Assembly (NCBI RefSeq): GCF_050589825.1
Contig: NZ_JBNGOZ010000010.1
Coordinates: 91,683 to 155,682 of the forward strand
Source: Carboxylicivirga longa
GTDB lineage: Bacteria; Bacteroidota; Bacteroidia; Bacteroidales; Marinilabiliaceae
Length of the DNA: 64,000 bases
Reading direction: 5' to 3'
Part shown: positions 45,009-54,071 of the stretch, in pieces
Layout: each line of letters opens with the position of its first letter
How positions within the stretch are numbered: position 1 is the first letter of the stretch
Made by a program: the position numbers and the translations under genes
Notes under the pieces: generated by a model
The model's database searches: none
What the model saw: only the letters and a program-made list of their open reading frames with translations
Told to the model about the DNA's origin: nothing

Positions 45009-46517
45009 TTATTTTCTATCTCTGATGGTTTCAAAGTGCTTCATCATCGTTGCCACACGCTCGGGATGTTCAGCGGCCACATCGTGCTGCTGCGCCGGGT
45101 CACTGGCTAAATTATAAAGTTGAGGCTCAGTTGAAAAACCAGTTTCCATATCTACACCCCAGGGTACTTTTTTACTTCCTTCGTAAGGGGGTATCAATAC
45201 CCATCCTTCCTCGTGATAGGCAAGTTTACGTTGCAGGCCTTCGGTTATATACTGTGTGCGTCCTTCATCAGAGCGACCGGTAAGCACCGGCAACAGCATC
45301 TTACTATCCGGCCCCTTGTTTTCGCTTCCCAGCATCTGGGCAAAGCAGCCAAAGAAATCCACTTGCGATATCATTGCATCGGATACTCCGGGCTCAATCT
45401 CTCCTTTCCATCGGGCAATAAACGGAACACGGGTACCGGCATCGTACAGACTGTATTTACCGCCTCTTAAGTTACCCCATGGCCTATGATCACCCAACAA
45501 TTCCTCCGCCTGATCCTTGTAACCATCATCGATAACAGGCCCATTATCACTGGAGAAAATAACAAGTGTATTTTCTGACAAACCTAGCTCATCAAGTGTT
45601 TTAAGAAACTCGCTAACACACCAATCGGCCTCTAGGATGGCATCACCCCGTGGCCCCATGCCTGATTTTCCGGCAAAGCGGGGATTTGGAACGCGCGGAA
45701 CGTGTGGCTGATGCAGGGTGTAAAACAGGAAAAAAGGCTTATCCTGATTATCGCTGACGAACTGCCGCGCCTTATCAAGGAAGTTGTCAGCCATGTCTTC
45801 ATCTACCCATAAGGCTGATTTACCACCCTTCATATAACCAATGCGCGAGATGCCATTGGTAATGCTCTTATTATGCCCATGGCTGGGATGGATCTTCAAC
45901 AACTCAGGATTATCTTTACCGGTGGGCTCTCCCTCAAAATTTTTATAATAGTTCACCTCAATAGGATCACTCTTATCCAGATTCACCACATTGCCATCCT
46001 CAACATAGACCGTAGGGACACGATCGTTGGTAGCTGCCATAATATAGGAGTAATCGAAACCAACCGCATTGGCACCCAGTGCAATATGCTCGTTCCAATT
46101 GACAAAGCCATCCCCCAGGCCAAGGTGCCATTTACCCACTACACCGGTTGTATAGCCGTTCTCCTTAAAAAGTTTGGGTAGGGTAGCGGCCGCTGTATCA
46201 ATCAGCAAGGCAGCATTGCCGGGAAGCACAGCTGCTCTCTTATTGCGCCAGGGATACTCACCCGTTAGCAGGCTATAGCGACTAGGGGTACAGGTAGCAG
46301 CGGTAGCATAGCCTCTTGAGAAACGAATACCTTCTTCGGCCATTTTATCGATTCCCGGAGTATTAAGCGTTCCTGCTTCATAACAACTCACATCACCAAT
46401 TCCCAGGTCATCGGTGTAAATAATCACCACATTAGGTGTTTTTGGGCTTTGTGGGGTGCAGGCAGCGATCATAAGCATCACCAACACGCCGAATAAGCCA
46501 AACATGGATTTAATCAT
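45009..46517 (-). CDS. Lipoprotein sulfatase (S1) of the polysaccharide locus
   Basis: A 502-residue formylglycine sulfatase from the start MIKSMFGLFG (the frame extends to 46571 without a better start). Lipoprotein signal LMIAAC (Cys20). Active-site residues: YTDDLGIGDVSCY (Asp36, Asp37), ATCTPSRYSLLTG with formylglycine Cys76, GVVGKWHLGLGDGF, and SSDNGPVIDDGY. It hydrolyses sulfate esters on sugars released by the surrounding glycoside hydrolases; which position cannot be told without subfamily assignment. A 19-bp palindrome lies 24 bp upstream of its start, and a gap of 222 bp separates it from the next sulfatase gene, so it probably has its own promoter. Confidence 0.93.
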   Translation of the reverse strand: MIKSMFGLFGVLVMLMIAACTPQSPKTPNVVIIYTDDLGIGDVSCYEAGTLNTPGIDKMAEEGIRFSRGYATAATCTPSRYSLLTGEYPWRNKRAAVLPGNAALLIDTAAATLPKLFKENGYTTGVVGKWHLGLGDGFVNWNEHIALGANAVGFDYSYIMAATNDRVPTVYVEDGNVVNLDKSDPIEVNYYKNFEGEPTGKDNPELLKIHPSHGHNKSITNGISRIGYMKGGKSALWVDEDMADNFLDKARQFVSDNQDKPFFLFYTLHQPHVPRVPNPRFAGKSGMGPRGDAILEADWCVSEFLKTLDELGLSENTLVIFSSDNGPVIDDGYKDQAEELLGDHRPWGNLRGGKYSLYDAGTRVPFIARWKGEIEPGVSDAMISQVDFFGCFAQMLGSENKGPDSKMLLPVLTGRSDEGRTQYITEGLQRKLAYHEEGWVLIPPYEGSKKVPWGVDMETGFSTEPQLYNLASDPAQQHDVAAEHPERVATMMKHFETIRDRK

Positions 46518-46541
46518 AATTTGTGATTTTTTCAAACAATT

Positions 46542-46560
46542 AAAAGTAAATAGTACTTTT
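46542..46560. promoter_or_regulatory. Palindrome AAAAGTA-N5-TACTTTT, possible operator (site 1)
   Basis: Seven-base half-sites with a five-base spacer, 24 bp upstream of the sulfatase start. The reverse complement of a second site at 55412-55430 matches it in 18 of 19 bases. The palindromic form suggests a dimeric regulator; no candidate protein is known. Confidence 0.4.
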
Positions 46561-46672
46561 ATTTGCACCAAAAATACATTTTTCGCTTTAAAAACGAAAT
46601 GAAAGAATAAGATCTTTCATTTGGGCATCTTATTTTTATTTAATCTTTCTATTCGAAACCTATTGAAATAAA

Positions 46673-46732
46673 TTTAGATGAGCCAAAAACATATTATTCA
46701 CTTTCATTAACAAATGCTTTGGCTCATCTAAA
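46673..46732 (-). terminator. Perfect 15-bp hairpin after a sulfatase gene
   Basis: TTTAGATGAGCCAAA (46673-46687) pairs perfectly with TTTGGCTCATCTAAA (46718-46732) across a 30-base loop. It starts 7 bp past the stop codon of the upstream sulfatase on the minus strand. Only a broken U-run follows (AAATTTATTT), so it may act as terminator or mRNA-stabilising 3' end. Confidence 0.6.
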
Positions 46733-46739
46733 ATTAAGC

Positions 46740-48170
46740 TTAAAATTTAAAAATATCAGATTCTACACGACTCGTGCTAAATAATTCCTTCACTTTAGCA
46801 ATCACCTCAGGATGCTTGTCGGCAAGGTTATTGGTCTCACCCGGATCTTCTGTAACATCATATAACTCAATGGGGGCATCGGGGTTTTTACTAATACCAT
46901 ACTGAACGGCTTTCCATTTACCCATACGAATGGCTTTACGTCCTCCCAAAACATGAAACTCCCAATAGAGATAATCATGTTCTTTTTGTTTTCCCTGAGC
47001 CGTCAATGTGGGCAAGATAGAGATACCATCTATCCCCTCGGGTGCCTTAGTACCAGCAATTTCAGCAAAGGTTGGCATCATGTCCCAAAAGGCCGATATG
47101 TGATCCGACTGTTTTCCGGCAGGAATTGTGCCCGGCCAGCTGGCAATAAAAGGCACGCGTATGCCCCCTTCATACAAATCGCGTTTATACCCCTTGAAAG
47201 GTCCATTGCTGTTAAAATAGTCGGGCTGAGCGCCACCTTCCTTATGCGGGCCATTATCCGAAGTGAAAATAATAATGGTATTATCGGCAATCCCCAGTTC
47301 TTCTACCTTAGCAACAATCTCGCCTACCTGTTCATCGAGCAGATGAACCATGGCTGCAAAAGCAGCATGTGACTCAGGCTGCGATCCATAACCACCCATA
47401 CGAAATGCCGGACCTTCATCTACGCCACGATAGTTATGTTCGGGATCAAACTTACCGCGATACTTGGCAATGTACTCCTCAGGAGCAAATAACTCGGCAT
47501 GAGGAATGATAGAAGGCACATAACAGAAGAAAGGCTGATTACTATTCTCCTCAATAAACTCAAGTGTTTTTTCATGAATGAGCTGAGGTGCATAAGTACC
47601 GGTAGCTGTCCCTGCATTGCCCTTTAACACCAGGCTATCCTGGTTATCGCGCAAAAACCATGGATAGTAATTATGCCCGATACGCTGACAGTTATAACCA
47701 AAGAAACGGTCGAAGCCCTGATTATTAGCATCTCCCTCAGAGCCTGGATAACCCAATCCCCATTTACCAAAAGCACCGGTGGCATAACCCTGATCCTTAA
47801 GTAATTCGGCAAGTGTATAAATCTCACCGGCAAGAGGATGCTGCCCCTCAGGACTAATCTCCTTATTACCCCGTATATAGGTGTGTCCGGTATGCATCCC
47901 GGTCATCAGTGTTGAGCGCGAGGGGGCACAAACGGTACTGCCAGAATAGTGCTGTGTAAAAAGCATACCATTCTCAGCAAGCTTATCAATATTGGGCGTT
48001 GAAAATTTTGTTTGTCCATAGCAACTTAAGTCACCATACCCCAAATCATCGGCCAAAATAAAAATGATATTGGGTTCCTGTGTGCTTCCGGATTTAGCAC
48101 AAGATGTGTTAATAGTTAGTATTACTGCAAGGCTAAGCAAGCAAAAAATGCGGTTTATTTTCACCTTCAT
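46740..48170 (-). CDS. Secreted sulfatase (S1) of the polysaccharide locus
   Basis: A 476-residue formylglycine sulfatase. The N-terminus has a signal peptide with a possible lipid-modified Cys24 (weak lipobox NTSC). Active-site blocks: LADDLGYGDLSCYG (Asp41, Asp42), GSTVCAPSRSTLMTGMHTGHTYIRGN with formylglycine Cys81, FGKWGLGYPGSEG, and FTSDNGPHKEGGAQPDYF. The GHTYIRGN continuation is typical of one large sulfatase group (S1_16-like), in which galactose or GalNAc 4-sulfatases are known; the assignment here is from memory and not tested. It is 12 bp downstream of the GH16 gene and probably translated with it. Confidence 0.93.
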   Translation of the reverse strand: MKVKINRIFCLLSLAVILTINTSCAKSGSTQEPNIIFILADDLGYGDLSCYGQTKFSTPNIDKLAENGMLFTQHYSGSTVCAPSRSTLMTGMHTGHTYIRGNKEISPEGQHPLAGEIYTLAELLKDQGYATGAFGKWGLGYPGSEGDANNQGFDRFFGYNCQRIGHNYYPWFLRDNQDSLVLKGNAGTATGTYAPQLIHEKTLEFIEENSNQPFFCYVPSIIPHAELFAPEEYIAKYRGKFDPEHNYRGVDEGPAFRMGGYGSQPESHAAFAAMVHLLDEQVGEIVAKVEELGIADNTIIIFTSDNGPHKEGGAQPDYFNSNGPFKGYKRDLYEGGIRVPFIASWPGTIPAGKQSDHISAFWDMMPTFAEIAGTKAPEGIDGISILPTLTAQGKQKEHDYLYWEFHVLGGRKAIRMGKWKAVQYGISKNPDAPIELYDVTEDPGETNNLADKHPEVIAKVKELFSTSRVESDIFKF

Positions 48171-48182
48171 AATTTATGTGTT

Positions 48183-48950
48183 TTATTCTGTAATTTTCTT
48201 ATACACTCTTACATAATCAAATAGCACCTGATCGGGGAATTCAGCTTTTTGATAATCGCCTCCCCAACCTGTCAGTTCTGCACTTAAAATCATGTACTCA
48301 GCAATGTGCGAGATGGCCTCGCTGGTGCGCCAGGTTTCTACTCCATCAACATAAAAGATATACTCATTGGGATTCCATTCCAGACCAAAAGTATGGTAGC
48401 CCTTGTTCAAGCCGTTAATTTTTCGCTTGGTACCCGTGCTTTTATGCTTTTGCTGATATCCGTTCCAATGCAGATTATGGTAAACAAATTCTCGCCCTTC
48501 AGCGATGTGATACTCGAATATATCTATCTCGGTTCCGAACTCCTTTGGATTGTCTTTTTCCTCATGGATAGTAGGTGATTGCAACCAGAAAGCTACATGA
48601 GGTCCCGGCTGAGAATTCATTTGTGCCCGGCACTCAAAATATCCAAACGTGGTTAAATAAGTATTCTGCGTGGCAATTTGACCAATCGTATATAGACTGT
48701 CCTTCTTACAGACTTGAATTACTAAGTTTCCTTTACCATCAACAAAACAATTTTCCTCATGCACATAGCCTACATTCCGTTTGTTACCCGTATCACGATA
48801 ATTCCATTTAAGAGTATCTATTGCTGTGCCATTAAATTCATCGTTCCAGTGTAACCGATAATTATCTTTAATATGCGATGGTGTCTGTGCTTTTATCGCA
48901 CTAATACTTACTACCACCGACAATAAAATTACTAAGCTAACTTTACTCAT
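48183..48950 (-). CDS. GH16 endo-glycosidase
   Basis: A 255-residue secreted enzyme (signal peptide to about residue 21, SAIKAQ). It has the GH16 jelly-roll: LHWNDEFNGTAIDTLKWNY, TFGYFECRAQMNSQPGPHVAFWLQSP, the catalytic ExDxxE as GTEIDIFEYH (Glu141 nucleophile, Asp143, Glu146 acid/base) and YHTFGLEWNPNEYIFYVDGVETWRT. GH16 members cut beta-1,3 or beta-1,4 bonds inside chains of glucan, agar, carrageenan, porphyran or galactose/GlcNAc repeats. The GH20, GH109, GH27, two GH2 enzymes and sulfatases around it favour a galactose-containing backbone. It is the only clearly endo-acting enzyme of this locus. Confidence 0.92.
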   Translation of the reverse strand: MSKVSLVILLSVVVSISAIKAQTPSHIKDNYRLHWNDEFNGTAIDTLKWNYRDTGNKRNVGYVHEENCFVDGKGNLVIQVCKKDSLYTIGQIATQNTYLTTFGYFECRAQMNSQPGPHVAFWLQSPTIHEEKDNPKEFGTEIDIFEYHIAEGREFVYHNLHWNGYQQKHKSTGTKRKINGLNKGYHTFGLEWNPNEYIFYVDGVETWRTSEAISHIAEYMILSAELTGWGGDYQKAEFPDQVLFDYVRVYKKITE

Positions 48951-49015
48951 GACTACTCATTTATTAGCCATGCAGCCCTCTGAATAATTCCAAAAAGCTG
49001 CATCGCATAAATCGT

Positions 49016-51322
49016 TTAATGACTTAGACAGCTGTTTAGATTCATATCTGTTCCCTGATCATCCTTTAATGCAAACCTTAGGTCACCACCGCCACCGCCT
49101 TCAAAATAAAGAACTTTAATGGGGTAATTACCTTTCTTCAGTGCAAGACTTGCTTTCTTATAGCGCATACCATGATAGCCGTCGTTATCAATTACCACTT
49201 CCCCATTCAACAGAAATTGGGAGCCATCGTCGGAACCCAGAATAAACTGATATAAACCATCTTGATCGATGCTTAAAACGCCTTCGAAGGCCAAGCCAAA
49301 ATGTACATTACCGGCAGATTCAGGAACTGTTATCCCTTTCATTACCAGCATCTCACCGTCTGCTTCATCCACAGCCTTACAAGTGGCAAACTCTCCCTTC
49401 ACCAATTTCACTTCTACTCCTTTGGAAGCACCCACCGAAGCAGTTCCTTCAATGAAAGAAAGTCGTTTGGCAGGCACTTCCAGCACCTTGCTGCTACGAC
49501 CGCGCGCATCGATGGCCACGGCTTTAATCGTACCTTCTTCCGACACCTTAATGGCTCCCTGATAGGGCGAAGAGGCGGCTGTTGGCGTGGTTCCATCAGT
49601 GGTATAATATAATGCAGCTGCCACAGCATTGTCGGTCAGCTCCAGAACTCCCTCATCTATAAACTCAACAATTTCAACAGAAGGAGCGGGCATCAGTACC
49701 TTATCAAAGTAGTTAACATTCATCACGTCCAAACGCTTAAAATGACCTTGTAGCCGTTTGGCAAATGCACTGTAGTCGCGCTTTTCAAAAGGTAACCAGC
49801 CCACCTCGGCAATGGCACAGGCACGTGGGTAAGTCATGTACTCTACATAGCTACTTTCAGGCATGTATTCTGTCCATACATTGCCCTGCACACCAATAAT
49901 ATGCTTTGCTTCCTCCTCGCTAAGTTCACCAGCCATCGGATTGTAGGAATACACTTTACTAAGAGGCAGGTAACCACCAATGGCAAGGGGATCTTCCTTA
50001 GGATCGTTCTGATAATAATCGAGGTAAAAATGGGTATTGGGTGTCATCACTACATTGTGGCCTTGCTTGGCTGCGGCTTCGCCACCTTTGATGCCGCGCC
50101 ACGACATTACTGTGGCGTTAGGTGCCAAACCACCCTCCAGTATCTCATCCCAACCAATGATATCGCGATCATGCTCATTCAAAAACTTCTCAATGCGATG
50201 GATAAAATAACTCTGCAACTCATGGGCATCCTTGCATCCTTCAACCTTCATGCGTTTTTTACACTTGGGGCAGGTCTTCCAACGATCCTTAGGGCACTCA
50301 TCGCCTCCAATATGAATGTATTTAGAGGGGAAGATATCCATTACCTCCAGCAATACGTCTTCAAGGAAAGTAAAGACCTCCTCATTACCTGCACAATATA
50401 CTTCTTTGAAAATGCCCCACTTTTTAGCTACTTTATAGGGTCCACCAGTACAGCCCAACTCAGGATAGGCCGTGAGGGCAGCCTGAGCATGGCCGGGTAG
50501 CTCAATCTCAGGTATTACAGTAATAAAGCGGTCGGCAGCATATTTTACAATTTCGCGTGCCTGCTCTTGTGTGTAATAACCGCCATAACGCTTTCCATCA
50601 TATTTATGCTCGCCTACACCCAGATGACCCACCAGCGTCTCGTCACGATAGGCTGCAACTTCAGCCAGACGGGGGTATTTTTTAATTTCCAGGCGCCATC
50701 CCTGATCTTCTGTCAGGTGCCAGTGAAAAACATTCATCTTGTGCAAGGCCAGCAAGTCGATGTATTTCTTTATAAAATCCACGGGGTAAAAATGACGCCC
50801 TACATCCAGGTGCAAGCCCCGGTATGAGAAGTTGGGCGCATCATTGATGCTAACAGCAGGAATGCTGAAGTCGAGATCACTAACTTGTGTTTTAGACTCC
50901 ATTTCTGCAGGCAGTAACTGACGTAGGGTTTGGAAACCATAAAACAGCCCCACCGGATTATTGGCTTTAACTACAATACCTCTTGGACTCACCTGCAGTT
51001 TATAACTGCCTTCAACGCCATCTATGGCTTTATCTTCCACAAAAAGGATGGCACCGATTACTGCCTTGGCGTTGGGAGCTGCCTCAACGGAAAGCTGGAG
51101 TCCGCTTGCCGGAGCAATGAAATCAGCGAACGATTGTGCCACAAAACGTGTGTTCTCTCCACCGGCATACAGCACTTTTGTATCCTCATGCAGCTTAAAA
51201 GCACCACTCTGTGGGCTTAATTCCTGCGGATAAGGCACCAGATTATAGGTGTTACTTTTTTCTGTGCATCCGAGTGCCAGCAGCATAAGGCCGGCCATCA
51301 GAAACATACTCAATTTTTTCAT
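49016..51322 (-). CDS. GH20 beta-N-acetylhexosaminidase with PA14-like domain, lipoprotein
   Basis: A 768-residue lipoprotein (LALGC, Cys19). A GH20b N-terminal domain (about 30-150) precedes the catalytic barrel (about 155-510): RGLHLDVGRHFYPVDFIKKYIDLLALHKMN, HWHLTEDQGWRLEIKKYP, and HIGGDEC with catalytic pair Asp341-Glu342. A chitobiase-like beta domain follows (TDNAVAAALYYTTDGTTPTAASSPY), then a PA14-type domain (about 650-768; DGLYQFILGSDDGSQFLLNGEVVIDNDGYHG). It removes terminal beta-GlcNAc or beta-GalNAc from oligosaccharides; the PA14 part probably binds glycan. Its neighbours are GH16 downstream and GH2 upstream, all in one direction. Confidence 0.95.
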   Translation of the reverse strand: MKKLSMFLMAGLMLLALGCTEKSNTYNLVPYPQELSPQSGAFKLHEDTKVLYAGGENTRFVAQSFADFIAPASGLQLSVEAAPNAKAVIGAILFVEDKAIDGVEGSYKLQVSPRGIVVKANNPVGLFYGFQTLRQLLPAEMESKTQVSDLDFSIPAVSINDAPNFSYRGLHLDVGRHFYPVDFIKKYIDLLALHKMNVFHWHLTEDQGWRLEIKKYPRLAEVAAYRDETLVGHLGVGEHKYDGKRYGGYYTQEQAREIVKYAADRFITVIPEIELPGHAQAALTAYPELGCTGGPYKVAKKWGIFKEVYCAGNEEVFTFLEDVLLEVMDIFPSKYIHIGGDECPKDRWKTCPKCKKRMKVEGCKDAHELQSYFIHRIEKFLNEHDRDIIGWDEILEGGLAPNATVMSWRGIKGGEAAAKQGHNVVMTPNTHFYLDYYQNDPKEDPLAIGGYLPLSKVYSYNPMAGELSEEEAKHIIGVQGNVWTEYMPESSYVEYMTYPRACAIAEVGWLPFEKRDYSAFAKRLQGHFKRLDVMNVNYFDKVLMPAPSVEIVEFIDEGVLELTDNAVAAALYYTTDGTTPTAASSPYQGAIKVSEEGTIKAVAIDARGRSSKVLEVPAKRLSFIEGTASVGASKGVEVKLVKGEFATCKAVDEADGEMLVMKGITVPESAGNVHFGLAFEGVLSIDQDGLYQFILGSDDGSQFLLNGEVVIDNDGYHGMRYKKASLALKKGNYPIKVLYFEGGGGGDLRFALKDDQGTDMNLNSCLSH

Positions 51323-51379
51323 TTTACTTCTGTTTAGTTGTTTATGAGTGTATATACTTTCATTTTTAAATCGATAGTA

Positions 51380-54052
51380 TTATTTCTTCTCACCAAAGGC
51401 TTCCTGCTGACGTTCCACCTCCTTTAACTTAAGTGCATTTAGCTCTCGTTTTAACTGATCAAGCTCTTTCTGCAAGTCCTCATCGCCCGGCTTATTATCG
51501 GATTGAATCTGCACAGCATGATCGTGACGTTTGGCCCACTCCTGCAGATTGTACAACTGCTTATGCAGAGCATCCACACTAGAGAAAGTCAGCTCGGCGC
51601 TCATGGGCATCTGACTGCCTTCCAACAGTACCGAGGCCTTTACGGTAATGCTTCCGGCAATGGTTGATGATTGCACCAAAATGGGTGCGGTACCCCAGTT
51701 AACCGGTCGCGGATTGGCCATGATGGAGGCATCACCTACTAACTTACCTTCACCTTCAATGGCAAATTTCACGAAGTAATTATTCAGTCGTTTAATGTTA
51801 CCGTCCTTATCAGCAACGGCTGCTACCACGGTTACACAATCCGAGCCATCGGCCTGAAGGGCAACATCCTCGTCATCGAGCCACAACAACAGTTGTGAAG
51901 GACGACGTGCCGGCGCGACACGATGGCTGGCTACCTTTTTGCCTTTAATATATCCATCGGCCTGCATATATACCTCGTGCTGTTTGCGATCGCGCGACAG
52001 CGCCTTGTCCTCCATGAAATCAAAAACATCATCAAATACGATAATTGGATTGGGTATGCCCTCAGCTTTCTTTTCTTTCGTATAACAATACTCCTTACCA
52101 TTCTCAAACACCTGCAATCGTACTTCATCACAATTGGAATATACCGTGACATCGGGCGATGAAAAAGGCGTCATCTCATGGGCGATAAAGACAATGGGAC
52201 CTGTTTCGGCCATAGCCTCTCTATGCTGCGCATCGCGCTGGGCCTTGAAAAGTGCATAAGAATATTTAGGCTGACGAAAGGCATCCATGATACCCCCGTA
52301 GAAAGGATCGGGATGATAGCCCCGCTGGTGATCGAAGGAGTGCCACAAGGCGCCTCCCACATGCTGACGCGTGGTACGATGCAGGGCATCAAAACAGGTA
52401 TAGGTATAATCCGGTTTGGCATAATGATTGGCCTGAATCAGCATGGCCTGCTCGCCCCAGCTCTTGTTTACCCGGCTGGGTGAGTTATGCGAATTCCAGT
52501 CATCCACATTATCGCCCCACTCACGAGTGTAATAGGTCTTATTGGGGTCGATGTGCTCCAGTGCCCAATTTTTATCGCCGGTTGGCGGGTGACCAAATAA
52601 TATATCGAAGTGCTCATTGCCCCGTGCCTCAGCATCACAGGCACAATAGCACCCCGGATAAGGATACTCCTCTTCCACAATGGCACGCGTATTTTTGGCA
52701 AAATCATCGGGGTACCAGGTCTCGTTAAGTATCGGCTCCCACAGCCAGATGGAAGCCCGGTTACGATCGCGGCGCACCATGTTGCGAATATCTTGAAAAA
52801 CACGTTTTTCGAAGATAGGATCATCGTTCCAGAACTGCCATCCCGGTGTGTTCACAATCACAAATAAGCCCAGTTCATCGCAGGCATCCATAAAAGCCGG
52901 ATCCTGCGGATAGTGAGCGTTACGAATGACCTTAAGCCCCACGTCGCGCAGTTTCTTGGCATCGCGCCAATGCAAGCTGTTAGGCAGGGCATTGCCCAGC
53001 ACGGCAAAATCCTGGTGACGGTTGGCGCCCATGATGGGCTGTGGGTAGGGTTTTCCGTTGAGCCAGAAGCCGTCCTGCCCTTTGAAGGCTATGCTACGAA
53101 TACCCACACGCTGCCGGTAACCGTCGATCACTTTCCCTGCTGCATCTTTCACACGCACCTGCAAGTTATACAGGTAAGGTGTTTCGGGCGACCACAAATG
53201 CGGCTGCTGCACCTTTATTATCCGGCTATTGTGTCGGGCTTTGCCACCCCGCACAGCGATGGCTTCCAATGAACGCGACACCACATCACCCTGCTTATCC
53301 ACAAGGGTATATTCAAGGCTTCCTTTGAAAGACTTCTTTAGTTCGTTGCGCAAGTGAGCTTTTACATGAATCTCGGCCGACTGCTCACTTACTTTATCAA
53401 AGGCCACCAATAAGCCACCGCCGGCAGTCTGATCTTCGTAGTTAGGATCGGTCAGGTAGGTATGGTTATGCGCCACCAGCCAGCAATCGCGGTAAATGCC
53501 TCCAAAATAAGCAAAATCAAGGGTCTCCTGCTGCTTTCCCGGTGGGTAAAGCGGGTCGTTACTATTATCGGCCAATACGGCCACCACATTATCGCCTTCC
53601 CAGTTGATGTGGGGTGTAACATCAGCGATTACCGGCAAAAAACCTCCGAAATGAGCTGCTACCTGATGACCATTGATCCACACCTTTGATTTGCCCATAA
53701 TGGCCTCGAAGTGAAGGAACAACTTCTTGCCTTTGAGCAGTGGGTCGGGCGTAAAATGCTTGCGGTACCATACCTCCCCCTGATAATTAACACATCCACT
53801 GGCCTCGGTAGGCAAATATTCTATGCCATGAGGCAAGGCCACCACGGGCCATTGTGTATCGTCAAAGTCCTCCTGATAAGCATGAAGGCTGGCACCTTTA
53901 AAAAAGCGCCAGCCTACATTCATGGAGTACACATCACGGCCGCTATCATCCAACTGAAAGAAACCGGCCGTGGAAAATTCGGGTATGTCTTTGCCCTGTG
54001 CGCTGATAGCAGCCCAAAACAGGAGCAGTACAATCATTAACCTGTGTAACAT
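51380..54052 (-). CDS. GH2 glycoside hydrolase with C-terminal coiled coil
   Basis: An 890-residue secreted enzyme (signal peptide MLHRLMIVLLLFWAAISAQG). The first part is a GH2 sugar-binding jelly roll (WRFFKGASLHAYQEDFDDTQWPVVALPHG), then an Ig-like domain and the barrel with ANRHQDFAVLG, NAHYPQDPAFMDACDELGLFV, acid/base Glu444 in WEPILNETWYP and nucleophile Glu511 in TREWGDNVDDW. A DUF4982-type region follows (near 620-800). The last ~45 residues are a charged coiled coil (QKELDQLKRELNALKLKEV). Specificity is open (beta-galactosidase, beta-glucuronidase or related); it differs clearly from the LacZ-type GH2 at the end of the locus. Confidence 0.9.
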   Translation of the reverse strand: MLHRLMIVLLLFWAAISAQGKDIPEFSTAGFFQLDDSGRDVYSMNVGWRFFKGASLHAYQEDFDDTQWPVVALPHGIEYLPTEASGCVNYQGEVWYRKHFTPDPLLKGKKLFLHFEAIMGKSKVWINGHQVAAHFGGFLPVIADVTPHINWEGDNVVAVLADNSNDPLYPPGKQQETLDFAYFGGIYRDCWLVAHNHTYLTDPNYEDQTAGGGLLVAFDKVSEQSAEIHVKAHLRNELKKSFKGSLEYTLVDKQGDVVSRSLEAIAVRGGKARHNSRIIKVQQPHLWSPETPYLYNLQVRVKDAAGKVIDGYRQRVGIRSIAFKGQDGFWLNGKPYPQPIMGANRHQDFAVLGNALPNSLHWRDAKKLRDVGLKVIRNAHYPQDPAFMDACDELGLFVIVNTPGWQFWNDDPIFEKRVFQDIRNMVRRDRNRASIWLWEPILNETWYPDDFAKNTRAIVEEEYPYPGCYCACDAEARGNEHFDILFGHPPTGDKNWALEHIDPNKTYYTREWGDNVDDWNSHNSPSRVNKSWGEQAMLIQANHYAKPDYTYTCFDALHRTTRQHVGGALWHSFDHQRGYHPDPFYGGIMDAFRQPKYSYALFKAQRDAQHREAMAETGPIVFIAHEMTPFSSPDVTVYSNCDEVRLQVFENGKEYCYTKEKKAEGIPNPIIVFDDVFDFMEDKALSRDRKQHEVYMQADGYIKGKKVASHRVAPARRPSQLLLWLDDEDVALQADGSDCVTVVAAVADKDGNIKRLNNYFVKFAIEGEGKLVGDASIMANPRPVNWGTAPILVQSSTIAGSITVKASVLLEGSQMPMSAELTFSSVDALHKQLYNLQEWAKRHDHAVQIQSDNKPGDEDLQKELDQLKRELNALKLKEVERQQEAFGEKK

Positions 54053-54071
54053 CCTAATTGATTTTTTCTAA

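Noticed and set aside
49901..50500. 199-residue open frame opposite the GH20 gene
   Set aside because: It lies wholly inside a strongly supported GH20 gene on the other strand and has no recognisable motif.
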